Assembly: GCF_014218705.1 (NCBI RefSeq)
Contig: NZ_JABBJF010000008.1
Location: 107,954-171,953, forward strand
Direction: 5' to 3'
Origin: Kluyvera sichuanensis
GTDB taxonomy: Bacteria; Pseudomonadota; Gammaproteobacteria; Enterobacterales; Enterobacteriaceae
DNA length: 64,000 nt
Below, in pieces: positions 27,095 to 38,265 of this stretch. A program made the position numbers and the translations under genes. Below the pieces are notes generated by a model that worked only from the letters and a program-made list of their open reading frames with translations, was not told where the DNA came from and ran no database searches. Numbering within the stretch: the stretch's first letter is position 1; each line of letters begins with the position of its first letter.

Positions 27095-28917
27095 GCGTCA
27101 TGACGTTGATTAATAGCGCAGTGGCCTGGTTTGCCGCCGCCGCCGTGCTGTCCTTTGTGCTGTCGTTTAATAAATCCCTGAGCGGTTTTGTTGCCGGCAT
27201 CGGCGGCGCGCTGGGCAGCCTGTGCGCGGGGCTGGCGGGCGTTCAGGTGCTGGTTCACGGTTACCCGGTATTGGGCAGCCTGTCGCTGGTCCACTACACC
27301 GTGCTGGTCTCCCCGCTGAACGCGGTATGGCTGATTGCGCTCGGCCTGTGCGGCCTGTTTGTCAGCCTCTATAACATTGACTGGCATCGTCATCCGAACG
27401 TCAAAAGCAACGGCCTGCTGATTAACATCCTGCTGGCGGCTGCCGTCTGCGCGATCGTGGCGAGCAGCTTCGGTTCGCTGGTGGTGATGGCGGAAATCAT
27501 GGCGCTGTGCGGCGCGTTCCTCACCGGCTGCGCCTCCTCCGGCAAGCTGTGGTTTGCACTGGGCCGTCTGGGCACTATTCTGCTGGCGATTGCCTGCCTG
27601 CTGCTGTGGCAGCGCTACGGCACGCTGGATCTGGTGCTGCTGAACGAACGTGCGCAGATGCTGCCAATCGGTTCTGACATCTGGGTACTTTGCGTGATGG
27701 GCTTCGGCCTGCTGGCAGGGATTATCCCGCTGCACGGCTGGGTGCCGCAGGCTCACGCCAACGCGAGCGCACCGGCTGCCGCGCTGTTCTCTACCGTGGT
27801 GATGAAAGTGGGTCTGCTCGGCATTCTCACCGTGTCGCTGCTGGGTGATGTTCAGCCGCTGTGGTGGGGCATTGCGCTGCTGGTGTTGGGCATGATCACC
27901 GCGTTTGTCGGCGGTCTGTACGCGCTGATGGAGCACAACATTCAGCGTCTGTTGGCGTACCACACGCTGGAAAACATCGGCATCATCCTGCTCGGTTTAG
28001 GCGTCGGCGTGACCGGCCTGGCACTGCAGGAGCCGGTGATGGTGGCGCTGGGTCTGACCGGTGGTCTGTACCATCTGCTTAACCATAGCCTGTTCAAAAC
28101 CACGCTGTTCCTCGGCGCGGGCTCGGTTTGGTTCCGTACCGGCCACCGCGACATCGAGAAGCTGGGCGGTATCGGTAAACGTATGCCGATGATCTCCCTG
28201 GCGATGCTGGTCGGCCTGATGGCGATGGCTGCGCTGCCGCCGCTGAACGGCTTTGCTGGCGAATGGGTTATCTACCAGTCCTTCTTCAAGCTGAGCACCA
28301 GCGGAGCGTTTATTGGTCGTCTGCTGGGGCCGTTGCTGGCCGTTGGCCTGGCGATCACCGGCGCACTGGCGGTGATGTGTATGGCGAAAGTCTACGGCGT
28401 TACCTTCCTTGGCGCACCGCGCACTAAAGAGGCGGAAAACGCCTGCTGCGCACCGCTGCTGATGGCGATCAGCACCGTGGTGATGGCGCTGCTGTGCATC
28501 GTTGGCGGCGTTGCCGCGCCGTGGCTGCTGCCAATGCTGAGCGCCGCCGTGCCGCTGCCGATGGCTACCGCGCACACCGTGGTCTCCCAGCCGATGATTA
28601 CCCTGCTGCTGATTGCCTGTCCGCTGCTGCCGTTCATCATTCTGGCGCTGCTCAAAGGCAACCGCCTGCCAAGCCGTTCTCGCGGCGCGGCGTGGGTCTG
28701 TGGTTACGACCACGAACAATCCATGGTGATCACCGCGCACGGTTTTGCGATGCCGGTGAAACAGGCCTTTGCCCCGGTACTGAAACTGCGCAAATGGCTT
28801 AACCCGGTCTCTCTGGTTCCGGGCTGGCAGAACGCGGCGGCGCCGCTGCTGCTGCAACGCCTGGCGCTGGTTGAACTGGCGGTGCTGGTCGTGATTGTCA
28901 TCTCTCGAGGAGCCTGA
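27091..28917 (+). CDS. hycC: FHL membrane subunit HycC
   Basis: A 608-residue inner-membrane protein related to the antiporter-like subunit NuoL (E. coli HycC is also 608). It anchors the cytoplasmic arm and may move ions. Many hydrophobic segments are visible, with conserved charged residues in LLAGIIPLHGWVPQAHANAS and GLYHLLNHSLFKT. ATG 27091 overlaps the hycB stop; ATG 27100 is an alternative start. Confidence 0.96.
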   Translation: MSVMTLINSAVAWFAAAAVLSFVLSFNKSLSGFVAGIGGALGSLCAGLAGVQVLVHGYPVLGSLSLVHYTVLVSPLNAVWLIALGLCGLFVSLYNIDWHRHPNVKSNGLLINILLAAAVCAIVASSFGSLVVMAEIMALCGAFLTGCASSGKLWFALGRLGTILLAIACLLLWQRYGTLDLVLLNERAQMLPIGSDIWVLCVMGFGLLAGIIPLHGWVPQAHANASAPAAALFSTVVMKVGLLGILTVSLLGDVQPLWWGIALLVLGMITAFVGGLYALMEHNIQRLLAYHTLENIGIILLGLGVGVTGLALQEPVMVALGLTGGLYHLLNHSLFKTTLFLGAGSVWFRTGHRDIEKLGGIGKRMPMISLAMLVGLMAMAALPPLNGFAGEWVIYQSFFKLSTSGAFIGRLLGPLLAVGLAITGALAVMCMAKVYGVTFLGAPRTKEAENACCAPLLMAISTVVMALLCIVGGVAAPWLLPMLSAAVPLPMATAHTVVSQPMITLLLIACPLLPFIILALLKGNRLPSRSRGAAWVCGYDHEQSMVITAHGFAMPVKQAFAPVLKLRKWLNPVSLVPGWQNAAAPLLLQRLALVELAVLVVIVISRGA

Positions 28918-28919
28918 AC

Positions 28920-29843
28920 ATGACGTTCATATTTGCTGTACTGCAGGCGCTGGTGCTGTTTGCCGTCGCGCCGCTGCTGTCTGGTATCACCCGCGTGCTG
29001 CGCGCACGGTTGCATAACCGTCGCGGGCCGGGCGTGATGCAGGAGTATCGCGACATCATCAAACTGCTGGGCCGTCAGAGCATTGGCCCGGACGCTTCCG
29101 GCTGGGTGTTCCGCCTGACGCCGTTTGTGATGGTTGGCGTGATGCTGACGATTGCGACCGCGCTGCCGGTGGTGACTGTTGCTTCCCCGCTGCCGGGTCT
29201 GGGCGACTTGATTACCCTTATCTACCTGTTTGCCGTCGCGCGTTTCTTCTTCGCCATTGCCGGTCTCGACACCGGTAGCCCGTTCACCGCCATCGGCGCA
29301 AGCCGTGAAGCGATGCTCGGCGTGCTGGTGGAGCCGATTCTGCTGCTGGGTCTGTGGGTCGCTGCGCTGGTCGCAGGCTCTACCCATATCAGTAACATCA
29401 CTGCCACGGTTTACCACTGGCCGGTCAGCCGCAGCATTCCGCTGGCGCTGGCCTTCTGCGCCTGTGCCTTCGCCACCTTTATCGAAATGGGCAAACTGCC
29501 GTTCGACTTAGCGGAAGCGGAGCAGGAGCTGCAGGAAGGCCCACTGTCTGAATACAGCGGCAGCGGCTTCGGCGTGCTGAAGTGGGGCATCAGCCTGAAA
29601 CAGCTGGTGGTGCTGCAGATGTTCGTTGGCGTCTTCATCCCGTGGGGACAGATGACCAGCTTTAGCGTTGGTGGGCTGGTGGTTGCCGTGATTGCCGCCA
29701 TCGTCAAGCTGGTGGTTGGCGTGCTGATTATCGCGCTGTTCGAAAACAGCATGGCGCGTCTGCGTCTGGATATTACCGGTCGTATCACCTGGACCGGGTT
29801 CGGTTTAGCCTTTTTAGCCTTCGTCTCCTTGCTGGTGGCGTGA
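28920..29843 (+). CDS. hycD: FHL membrane subunit HycD
   Basis: A 307-residue NuoH-like inner-membrane subunit that docks the hydrogenase module. The conserved acidic loop FIEMGKLPFDLAEAEQELQEG corresponds to the quinone-chamber loop of NuoH. It starts two bases after hycC. Confidence 0.96.
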   Translation: MTFIFAVLQALVLFAVAPLLSGITRVLRARLHNRRGPGVMQEYRDIIKLLGRQSIGPDASGWVFRLTPFVMVGVMLTIATALPVVTVASPLPGLGDLITLIYLFAVARFFFAIAGLDTGSPFTAIGASREAMLGVLVEPILLLGLWVAALVAGSTHISNITATVYHWPVSRSIPLALAFCACAFATFIEMGKLPFDLAEAEQELQEGPLSEYSGSGFGVLKWGISLKQLVVLQMFVGVFIPWGQMTSFSVGGLVVAVIAAIVKLVVGVLIIALFENSMARLRLDITGRITWTGFGLAFLAFVSLLVA

Positions 29844-29859
29844 TAAGAGAGTTTTGAGC

Positions 29860-31569
29860 ATGTCTGAAGAAAAAGTGGGTCAACACTACCTCGCTGCGCT
29901 GCACCAGTCCTTCCCGGGCGTGGTGCTGGACGAAGCCTGGCAGACCAAAGACCAGTTAACGATTACCGTGAAGGTGAACTACCTGCCGGAAGTCGTCGAG
30001 TTTCTTTACTACCAGCAGGGCGGCTGGCTGTCGGTGCTGTTCGGCAACGACGAACGTAAACTGAACGGACACTATGCGGTCTACTACGTGCTGTCGATGG
30101 AAAAAGGCACCAAGTGCTGGATTACCGTGCGCGTCGAAGTCGATCCGAACACCCTCGAATACCCGTCCGTCACGCCACGCGTTCCGGCGGCGGTCTGGGG
30201 CGAGCGCGAAGTGCGCGACATGTACGGCCTGCGCCCGGTGGGCCTGCCTGACGAACGTCGTCTGGTGCTGCCGGATGATTGGCCAGACGAGCTGTACCCG
30301 CTGCGTAAAGACAGCATGGACTACCGTCAGCGCCCGGCACCGACCACGGATGCCGAAACCTACGAGTTCATCAACGAGCTGGGCAGCAAGAAAAACAACG
30401 TGGTGCCAATTGGCCCGCTGCACGTCACCTCCGATGAACCGGGCCACTTCCGCCTGTTCGTTGACGGCGAGAACATTATCGACGCCGACTACCGTCTGTT
30501 CTATGTCCACCGTGGCATGGAAAAACTGGCGGAAACCCGCATGGGTTACAACGAAGTGACCTTCCTGTCCGACCGCGTGTGCGGCATCTGTGGTTTTGCC
30601 CACAGCACCGCCTACACCACCTCCGTCGAGAACGCGATGGGCATCGTGGTGCCGGAACGTGCGCAGATGATCCGCGCCATTCTGCTGGAAGTTGAGCGTC
30701 TGCACTCGCACCTGCTGAACCTCGGCCTGGCGTGCCACTTCACCGGTTTTGACTCCGGCTTTATGCAGTTCTTCCGCGTTCGTGAAGCCTCCATGAAAAT
30801 GGCGGAAATCCTCACCGGCGCGCGTAAAACCTACGGCCTGAACCTGATTGGCGGCATCCGTCGTGACTTCCTGAAAGACGACATGATCCAGACCCGTCAG
30901 CTGGCGCAGCAGATGCGTCGCGACGTGCAGGATCTGGTGGATATTCTGCTGAGCACCCCGAACATGGAACAGCGCACCGTCGGTATCGGCCGCCTGGATC
31001 CGGAAATCGCCCGTGACTTCAGTAACGTCGGTCCGATGGTTCGCGCCAGCGGCCACGCCCGTGATACCCGTGCCGATCACCCGTTTGTGGGCTACGGTCT
31101 GCTGCCGATGGAAGTACACAGCGAGCAGGGTTGTGACGTTATCTCCCGCCTGAAAGTGCGTATCAACGAAGTGTTCACCGCGCTGAACATGATTGATTAC
31201 GGCCTCGATAACCTGCCGGGCGGCCCGCTGGCGGTGGAAGGGTTCACCTACATTCCTAACCGTTTCGCGCTGGGCTTCTCAGAAGCGCCTCGTGGCGATG
31301 ATATTCACTGGAGCATGACCGGCGACAACCAGAAGCTGTACCGCTGGCGCTGCCGCGCGGCGACCTACGCCAACTGGCCAACCCTGCGCTACATGCTGCG
31401 CGGCAACACCGTTTCCGATGCGCCGCTGATTATCGGTAGCCTCGATCCTTGCTACTCCTGTACCGACCGTATGACCGTGGTTGACGTGCGTAAGAAGAAG
31501 AGCAAGGTCGTGCCGTACAAAGAGCTTGAGCGCTACAGCATCGAGCGTAAGAACTCGCCGCTGAAATAA
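29860..31569 (+). CDS. hycE: Hydrogenase 3 large subunit HycE precursor
   Basis: The catalytic NiFe subunit that makes hydrogen, 569 residues as in E. coli. The N-terminal 150 or so residues resemble NuoC and the rest NuoD. The NiFe centre is held by RVCGICGFAHS and DPCYSCTDR. The last 32 residues (from MTVVDV) form the peptide removed by HycI after Arg537. The start is ATG 29860 rather than TTG 29854, by comparison with E. coli. Confidence 0.97.
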   Translation: MSEEKVGQHYLAALHQSFPGVVLDEAWQTKDQLTITVKVNYLPEVVEFLYYQQGGWLSVLFGNDERKLNGHYAVYYVLSMEKGTKCWITVRVEVDPNTLEYPSVTPRVPAAVWGEREVRDMYGLRPVGLPDERRLVLPDDWPDELYPLRKDSMDYRQRPAPTTDAETYEFINELGSKKNNVVPIGPLHVTSDEPGHFRLFVDGENIIDADYRLFYVHRGMEKLAETRMGYNEVTFLSDRVCGICGFAHSTAYTTSVENAMGIVVPERAQMIRAILLEVERLHSHLLNLGLACHFTGFDSGFMQFFRVREASMKMAEILTGARKTYGLNLIGGIRRDFLKDDMIQTRQLAQQMRRDVQDLVDILLSTPNMEQRTVGIGRLDPEIARDFSNVGPMVRASGHARDTRADHPFVGYGLLPMEVHSEQGCDVISRLKVRINEVFTALNMIDYGLDNLPGGPLAVEGFTYIPNRFALGFSEAPRGDDIHWSMTGDNQKLYRWRCRAATYANWPTLRYMLRGNTVSDAPLIIGSLDPCYSCTDRMTVVDVRKKKSKVVPYKELERYSIERKNSPLK

Positions 31570-31578
31570 GGAATCGTC

Positions 31579-32121
31579 ATGTTTACCTTTATCAAAAAAG
31601 TCATCAAAACCGGCACTACGACATCGTCCTATCCGCTGGAACCGATGCCGGTTGATAAAAACTTCCGCGGCAAGCCGGAACACAACCCGCAGCAGTGTAT
31701 CGGCTGCGCGGCGTGCGTGAACGCCTGCCCGTCGAACGCCCTGACGGTGGAAACCGACCGCGTCAGCAATCAGCTGGCGTGGCAGTTCAACCTCGGCCGC
31801 TGCATCTTCTGCGGCCGCTGTGAAGAAGTATGCCCGACGGCGGCGATCAAGCTGTCGCAGGAGTACGAACTGGCGGTGTGGAAGAAAGAAGATTTCTTGC
31901 AGCAGTCCCGTTTTGATATCTGCAACTGCCGCGTCTGCAACCGTCCGTTTGCAGTGCAAAAAGAGATTGATTACGCCATTGCGCTGCTCAAGCACAACGG
32001 CGACAGCCGCGCGGAAAATCACCGCGAAAGCTTTGAGACCTGCCCGGAATGTAAGCGTCAGAAATGTTTGGTGCCTTCCGACCGTATTGACCTGACTCGC
32101 CACATGAAAGAGGCCATCTGA
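31579..32121 (+). CDS. hycF: FHL ferredoxin-like subunit HycF
   Basis: A 180-residue NuoI-like protein with two 4Fe-4S motifs ([24 protein letters not shown]). Additional cysteines near [10 protein letters not shown] and CPECKRQKC may form a further metal site. It transfers electrons between HycB and HycG. The last base of its stop is the first base of hycG. Confidence 0.96.
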   Translation: MFTFIKKVIKTGTTTSSYPLEPMPVDKNFRGKPEHNPQQCIGCAACVNACPSNALTVETDRVSNQLAWQFNLGRCIFCGRCEEVCPTAAIKLSQEYELAVWKKEDFLQQSRFDICNCRVCNRPFAVQKEIDYAIALLKHNGDSRAENHRESFETCPECKRQKCLVPSDRIDLTRHMKEAI

Positions 32122-32888
32122 TGAGCAACTTAATAGGGCCACGCGACGACAACGGCATGCCGGTGCCGATGACGGTAGAAGAATCTATCGCCAGCATGAA
32201 AGCGTCGCTGCTGAAAAACATCAAGCGTTCCGCCTACGTGTACCGCGTGGACTGCGGCGGCTGTAACGGCTGCGAAATCGAAATTTTTGCCACGCTTTCA
32301 CCGCTGTTCGACGCCGAACGTTTTGGTATTAAAGTGGTGCCGTCACCGCGTCATGCCGACATTCTGCTGTTTACCGGTGCGGTCACCCGCGCCATGCGTT
32401 CGCCGGCGCTGCGCGCCTGGCAGTCCGCGCCGGACCCGAAAATCTGTATCTCCTACGGCGCCTGCGGCAACAGCGGCGGTATCTTCCACGACCTGTACTG
32501 CGTCTGGGGCGGCACCGATAAAATTGTACCCGTAGACGTGTACATTCCTGGCTGCCCGCCAACGCCTGCGGCAACGCTGTACGGCTTTGCCATGGCGCTG
32601 GGTCTGCTGGAGCAGAAAATCCACGCGCGTGCGCCAAGTGAACTGGACGCACAGCCGGCTGAAATTCTGCATCCGGATATGGTCCAGCCGCTGCGCGTGC
32701 AGGTTGACCGTGCCGCGCGCCGTCTGGCTGGCTATCGTTATGGTCGCCAGATTGCCGACGACTATATGCTGCATCTGGGCCAGGGTGACACTCAGGTTCA
32801 GCAGTGGCTGGCCACAGAAAACGATCCGCGTCTGACGGAAATCGTCACGCAGCTTAACCACGTAGTAGAAGAGGCACGTATTCGATGA
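32121..32888 (+). CDS. hycG: Hydrogenase 3 small subunit HycG
   Basis: A 255-residue NuoB-like subunit holding the 4Fe-4S cluster next to the NiFe site. Ligands appear in [21 protein letters not shown] and [10 protein letters not shown]. It pairs with HycE. Its end overlaps hycH by four bases. Confidence 0.96.
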   Translation: MSNLIGPRDDNGMPVPMTVEESIASMKASLLKNIKRSAYVYRVDCGGCNGCEIEIFATLSPLFDAERFGIKVVPSPRHADILLFTGAVTRAMRSPALRAWQSAPDPKICISYGACGNSGGIFHDLYCVWGGTDKIVPVDVYIPGCPPTPAATLYGFAMALGLLEQKIHARAPSELDAQPAEILHPDMVQPLRVQVDRAARRLAGYRYGRQIADDYMLHLGQGDTQVQQWLATENDPRLTEIVTQLNHVVEEARIR

Positions 32889-33295
32889 GCGAACAGGTGG
32901 TGTTCAGTCAACTGAGCCGTAAATTTATTGATGAGAACGATGCCACGCCTTCCGAGGCGCAGCAGGTTGTCTATTACAGCCTGGCGATTGGCCACCACCT
33001 CGGGGTCATCGACTGCCTCGAAGCCGCGCTGACCTGCCCGTGGGATGAATATCTGGCGTGGATTGCTACGCTTGAAGCGGACAGTACGGCGCGGCGCAAG
33101 ATGGAAGGCGTGCCGAAGTACGGCGAGATTGTCATCGACAGCAACCACGTGTCGATGTTGGCGAACGCGTTTGATAAAGCGCGGGCGTCACAAACCCCGC
33201 AGCAAAAAGAGTGGAGCCAGGCGATGCTCAATATGCTGCACGCCATTCATCAGGAGAGCGCCATCTATCTGATGGTGCGTCGCCTGCGCGACTGA
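32885..33295 (+). CDS. hycH: FHL assembly protein HycH
   Basis: A 136-residue accessory protein needed for correct maturation of HycE but not part of the final complex. It is recognised by position and by its resemblance to E. coli HycH (136 residues). No catalytic motif is visible. Confidence 0.93.
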   Translation: MSEQVVFSQLSRKFIDENDATPSEAQQVVYYSLAIGHHLGVIDCLEAALTCPWDEYLAWIATLEADSTARRKMEGVPKYGEIVIDSNHVSMLANAFDKARASQTPQQKEWSQAMLNMLHAIHQESAIYLMVRRLRD

Positions 33296-33316
33296 TTTTA
33301 CGATTGAGGAATGACC

Positions 33317-33790
33317 ATGACTGACGTTTTACTCTGTGTCGGCAATAGCATGATGGGCGACGATGGCGCTGGCCCTCTGCTGGCAGAAATGTGTGCAGCC
33401 CAGCCGAAAGGGGCGTGGGTTGTGATTGACGGCGGCAGCGCGCCGGAAAACGATATTGTGGCGATCCGCGAGTTGAACCCAGCTCGCCTGCTGATTGTTG
33501 ATGCCACCGATATGGGGCTGAACCCGGGCGAGATTCGCATTATCGACCCGGACGACATCGCCGAGATGTTTATGATGACTACCCACAATATGCCGCTGAA
33601 CTACCTGGTGGATCAGCTGAAAGACGACGTGGGTGAGGTGATTTTCCTCGGTATTCAGCCGGATATCGTGGGCTTTTATTACCCGATGACCCAGGCGATC
33701 AAAGATGCGGTTGAGGTGGTTTATCAGCGTCTTGAAGGGTGGCAGGGGAACGGCGGGTTTGCGCAGTTGGAAGCTGAGGACGAAGAGTAG
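33317..33790 (+). CDS. hycI: HycE maturation endopeptidase HycI
   Basis: A 157-residue nickel-sensing protease that cuts the HycE C-terminus after Arg537. Conserved residues are Asp16 (GNSMMGDDGAG), Asp in VDATDMG and His in MTTHNMPL. ATG 33317 has GAGGA six bases upstream; ATG 33311 is too close to that site. Last gene of hyc. Confidence 0.96.
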   Translation: MTDVLLCVGNSMMGDDGAGPLLAEMCAAQPKGAWVVIDGGSAPENDIVAIRELNPARLLIVDATDMGLNPGEIRIIDPDDIAEMFMMTTHNMPLNYLVDQLKDDVGEVIFLGIQPDIVGFYYPMTQAIKDAVEVVYQRLEGWQGNGGFAQLEAEDEE

Positions 33791-33799
33791 TCGTCGTTT

Positions 33800-33936
33800 G
33801 TACCCTCACCCCGGCCCTCTCCCTGGAAGGGAGAGGGAGAAAACCCGTGCCGCTTTAACGCAATGAGTTCATATCCCCAAACCGCACCTGACGGTCCCCT
33901 CGCCCCTTTGGGGAGAGGGTTAGGGTGAGGGGAAAC
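33800..33936. repeat. Long palindromic intergenic repeat after hycI
   Basis: About 137 bases between convergent hycI and ascB. The left end ACCCTCACCCCGGCCCTC is nearly complementary to the right end GAGGGTTAGGGTGAGGGG. Local hairpins (CCCTCTCCC / GGGAGAGGG; CCCC-TTT-GGGG) lie within. This type of CCCTCACCC repeat is scattered in many gamma-proteobacterial genomes. It may act as a bidirectional terminator. Confidence 0.75.
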
Positions 33937-33943
33937 CTGGCAC

Positions 33944-35371
<1,428 letters not shown>

Positions 35372-35387
35372 TTACCTCGCTAAAAAA

Positions 35388-36845
35388 TTATGAAATTCGT
35401 GCCGCTGCCGCACCGGCAGGCGCGGTGGCCTCACGCTTGCGCGCCTCAGCGGCGGCCTCTTCGACGGGAATATCCTCAAAACCAAGAATCAACGTCAGCA
35501 CAAAGGAGAGCACCACCGCCAGCGCCATCACCCCAAACACCCAGACGATCGTCATCGGGTTGGCCGGGTCGAAGAACTGCACGCTGGTGAACAGGCCCGG
35601 TGCGGCCATGGAGTGGCTGGCAAGCCCGACGGCACCGGCAATGCCGCCGCAGATAAAGCCGCTTATCAGGCTGGCGATCAGCGGGCGTTTCAGACGGATG
35701 GCGACGCCGTACAGCGCCGGTTCAGAAATGCCGGCCAGAATGGCGGAAGCGGCCGCCGCCAGCGCGGTCTGACGCAACTCCGGGTTTTTGGTTTTCCATG
35801 CCACCGCCAGCGACGAACCGCCGAGCGACAGGTTGGCGCCAATTTCCGACGGCATCACCATGCCCTCTTTGCCGGTCTCGGCGATGGTCTGAATGATGGT
35901 GGGCGTAAAGACGCGGTGCATCCCGGTCATCACCAGCAGCGGCCACAGTGCGCCCATAATGGCGACCGACAGCCAGCCGAGGTAGCCGTGAATGGTGTAC
36001 ACCAATGCGGAGATGGCGCTACCGATCCAGATGCCAATCGGGCCAATCAGCAGGATCGCCAGCGGTGCGGCGATCAACACGATCAGCATCGGTTTAAGGA
36101 AGTTTTTAGTGACCGCCGGGGTGATCTTATCGACCCAGTGTTCAATGTAGGAGAGGCACCAGGTCATCACCAGCGCCGGGATCACGGTATAGGTGTACTT
36201 CACCGCCGTTACCGGGATAAAGGCGAATTCGACGTGCTCGCCCTGAGCCGCTTTCGCCATCAGCTCAATAAAGCTCGGATGCACCAGCACCCCGGCAATA
36301 GCAATCGCCAGTGACATATTGGTTTTGAACTTCACCGCCGCAGAGGCGGCGACCATCAGCGGTAGGAAGAAGAACGCGCCGTCGCCGATCACCGTCAGAA
36401 TAGTGAGCGTCGGTGCGCCTTTTGGCAGCACGCCGGTCATCTCGAGGATCATCGCCAGCAGCTTAACCATCGATCCGCCGATAATTGCCGGGATCAGCGG
36501 CGACATGGTGCCGATCAGCGCGTCGAGGATCCCCGCGCCGATACGGCGTAAGGTGAGTTTCGGTTTTCCGACCGGGGCGGCAGGCTGCAGGTTGCTCGGC
36601 AGCAGGTTCACCACCTCACGGTAGGCCTGGGAGACGGTGTTGCCGATAATCACCTGGCACTGGTTGTCATTACGCACCACGCCCAGCACGCCGCTGATGC
36701 CCTTGAGGCTGGCGCTGTCGACCTGCGTTTCATCTTTCAGTACAAAGCGCAGGCGAGTCATGCAGTGCGTGACGGCGGAGATGTTCTCCACGCCGCCAAG
36801 CGCGCCCACCACGGATTGCGCCAGAGCCGCATAGTTTTTAGACAT
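35388..36845 (-). CDS. ascF: Aryl-beta-glucoside PTS permease AscF (EIIBC)
   Basis: A 485-residue inner-membrane PTS transporter. The N-terminal EIIB domain has the phospho-Cys in AVTHCMTRLRF; an EIIC domain with many transmembrane segments follows, and there is no fused EIIA. It imports and phosphorylates beta-glucosides such as arbutin, salicin or cellobiose. It is divergent from ascG and has operator-like palindromes upstream. Confidence 0.95.
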   Translation of the reverse strand: MSKNYAALAQSVVGALGGVENISAVTHCMTRLRFVLKDETQVDSASLKGISGVLGVVRNDNQCQVIIGNTVSQAYREVVNLLPSNLQPAAPVGKPKLTLRRIGAGILDALIGTMSPLIPAIIGGSMVKLLAMILEMTGVLPKGAPTLTILTVIGDGAFFFLPLMVAASAAVKFKTNMSLAIAIAGVLVHPSFIELMAKAAQGEHVEFAFIPVTAVKYTYTVIPALVMTWCLSYIEHWVDKITPAVTKNFLKPMLIVLIAAPLAILLIGPIGIWIGSAISALVYTIHGYLGWLSVAIMGALWPLLVMTGMHRVFTPTIIQTIAETGKEGMVMPSEIGANLSLGGSSLAVAWKTKNPELRQTALAAAASAILAGISEPALYGVAIRLKRPLIASLISGFICGGIAGAVGLASHSMAAPGLFTSVQFFDPANPMTIVWVFGVMALAVVLSFVLTLILGFEDIPVEEAAAEARKREATAPAGAAAARIS

Positions 36846-36919
36846 CGGAAAATCCTGTTTTATCAGTAGGGTACTTATCGCTCATCGCCCGGTGTGGCGG
36901 GGTGATGAAACGTTGCATA

Positions 36920-36932
36920 GGAAACCGGTTCC
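36920..36932. promoter_or_regulatory. Predicted AscG operator (ascF-proximal)
   Basis: GGAAACCGGTTCC is a near-perfect LacI-type palindrome with a central CG, close to the published AscG core TGAAACCGGTTTCA. It lies 75 bases upstream of ascF. Confidence 0.6.
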
Positions 36933-36994
36933 ACATAATATTCATGTGTTATTTTTGTTACATCAAGATCTAATTTTTGTTTTTGATTAATTCG

Positions 36995-37008
36995 TGAAAC
37001 CGATCACA
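36995..37008. promoter_or_regulatory. Predicted AscG operator (ascG-proximal)
   Basis: TGAAACCGATCACA has a perfect left half (TGAAACC) and a degenerate right half. With the site at 36920 it suggests repression of ascFB and self-regulation. Confidence 0.5.
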
Positions 37009-37107
37009 TGAACCAACGTTGGGCAAAAAGCGCGCAGATCGGTGGATGCTGAAAATAGCGAAACGGTGAAGTACACTGCTGGCAAATGATTTCTCAAAGG
37101 TATGACT

Positions 37108-38121
37108 ATGACGACAATGCTGGAGGTGGCGCGACGGGCGGGCGTGTCGAAAGCCACCGTATCCCGGGTGCTATCGGGCAACGGTTATGTCAGTCAGGAG
37201 ACGAAAGACCGGGTGTTTCTGGCCATTGAAGAGAGTGGCTATCGGCCTAATCTTCTGGCACGTAACCTGGCGACCAAAAAGACGCAGACGCTGGGGCTGG
37301 TGGTCACCAATACGCTCTATCACGGGGTCTATTTCAGCGAACTGCTGTTCCACGCGGCGAGCATGACCGAAGATCAGGGGCGGCGGTTGATCCTGGCGGA
37401 TGGTAAGCATAGCGCGCAAGAAGAGCGGGACGCGATTCAGTATCTGCTCGACCTGCGCTGCGACGGCATTATTATTTATCCCCGTTTTCTGAGCGTCGAC
37501 GATATTGACGACATTATTCAGCAGCAACAGCAGCCGATATTAGTGATTAACCGTCGACTGCGGCGAAATAGCAGCCACTGCGTGTATTGCGATCAAAAAT
37601 CCGCCAGCCAGAATGCGGTGGAGCGGTTAATTCTCCTTGGCCATCGCGATATTGCGTTTATTACCGGCTCGCTGGATTCTCCTACCGGTATTGAACGCCT
37701 GTCCGGCTATAAAGACGCGCTGACGAAGCACGGCATTGCCGTGCGTAATGAGCTGATTGTACAAGGAAAGTGGACGCCCGCGACCGGTGCCGCCGGAGTG
37801 GATGCGCTGCTAGACAGTAAGGTGAACTTTAGCGCGCTGGTCGCCAGTAATGACGATATGGCGGTCGGGGCGATTAAACGTCTGCATGCGCGCGGAATAA
37901 ACGTACCGCAGCAGGTTTCGGTGCTGGGTTTTGATGATATTACTCTCGCACCGTATATGGTGCCGTCGCTCTCCAGCGTGCGAATTCCGGTCACGGAAAT
38001 GATCAAAGAGACCATCCACCGCCTTATTTTCATGCTCGACGGCGGGGATTTTAAATATCAGCAAACCTTCCCTGGTGAACTGATTGAGCGTGAATCCATC
38101 GTCCCCGGTCCGCACGCTTAG
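37108..38121 (+). CDS. ascG: LacI-family repressor AscG
   Basis: A 337-residue repressor of the asc operon. The N-terminal helix-turn-helix MLEVARRAGVSKATVSRVLSG is followed by a periplasmic-binding-protein-like sugar sensor. ATG 37108 is favoured because AAAGG lies seven bases upstream and the E. coli protein starts MTTMLEV; ATG 37102 is also in frame. Confidence 0.95.
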   Translation: MTTMLEVARRAGVSKATVSRVLSGNGYVSQETKDRVFLAIEESGYRPNLLARNLATKKTQTLGLVVTNTLYHGVYFSELLFHAASMTEDQGRRLILADGKHSAQEERDAIQYLLDLRCDGIIIYPRFLSVDDIDDIIQQQQQPILVINRRLRRNSSHCVYCDQKSASQNAVERLILLGHRDIAFITGSLDSPTGIERLSGYKDALTKHGIAVRNELIVQGKWTPATGAAGVDALLDSKVNFSALVASNDDMAVGAIKRLHARGINVPQQVSVLGFDDITLAPYMVPSLSSVRIPVTEMIKETIHRLIFMLDGGDFKYQQTFPGELIERESIVPGPHA

Positions 38122-38130
38122 CGTCGTCAT

Positions 38131-38158
38131 CTGTCATCGTCATAAGTGACGATGACAG
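38131..38158. promoter_or_regulatory. 28-bp inverted repeat upstream of hydN
   Basis: Perfect 12-base arms CTGTCATCGTCA / TGACGATGACAG are separated by TAAG. The sequence resembles the FhlA-site halves at 25.8 kb and 26.4 kb, and it lies 55 bases before the hydN sigma-54 promoter, so it may be an FhlA enhancer. It also follows ascG by ten bases and could be its terminator, though no U-run follows. Confidence 0.5.
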
Positions 38159-38212
38159 CTTATTCCTCATCATTCACAATAAAATTTCCTTAAAAAACAA
38201 CTAACTAAAAGT

Positions 38213-38228
38213 TGGCTCGAATAATGCA
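38213..38228 (+). promoter_or_regulatory. Sigma-54 promoter of hydN-fdhF-hypF
   Basis: TGGCTCGAATAATGCA matches the -24/-12 pattern (TGGC at -24, TGCA at -12) and lies about 37 bases before hydN. E. coli hydN-hypF is known to be under FhlA and sigma-54. Confidence 0.7.
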
Positions 38229-38265
38229 TTCTCCCGCGAATTCACTGTCATTGCTGGAGAAGTTG

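Noticed and set aside
26638..27963. A 441-codon open frame antisense to hycB/hycC
   Set aside because: Gln/His/Arg-rich shadow of strong coding sequence on the other strand; no motif and no promoter.
29956..31119. A 387-codon open frame antisense to hycE
   Set aside because: Shadow frame; hycE is firmly identified and covers it.
33791..33943. Possible CRISPR-like repeats after hycI
   Set aside because: There is only one inverted pair, with no regularly spaced direct repeats and no cas genes.
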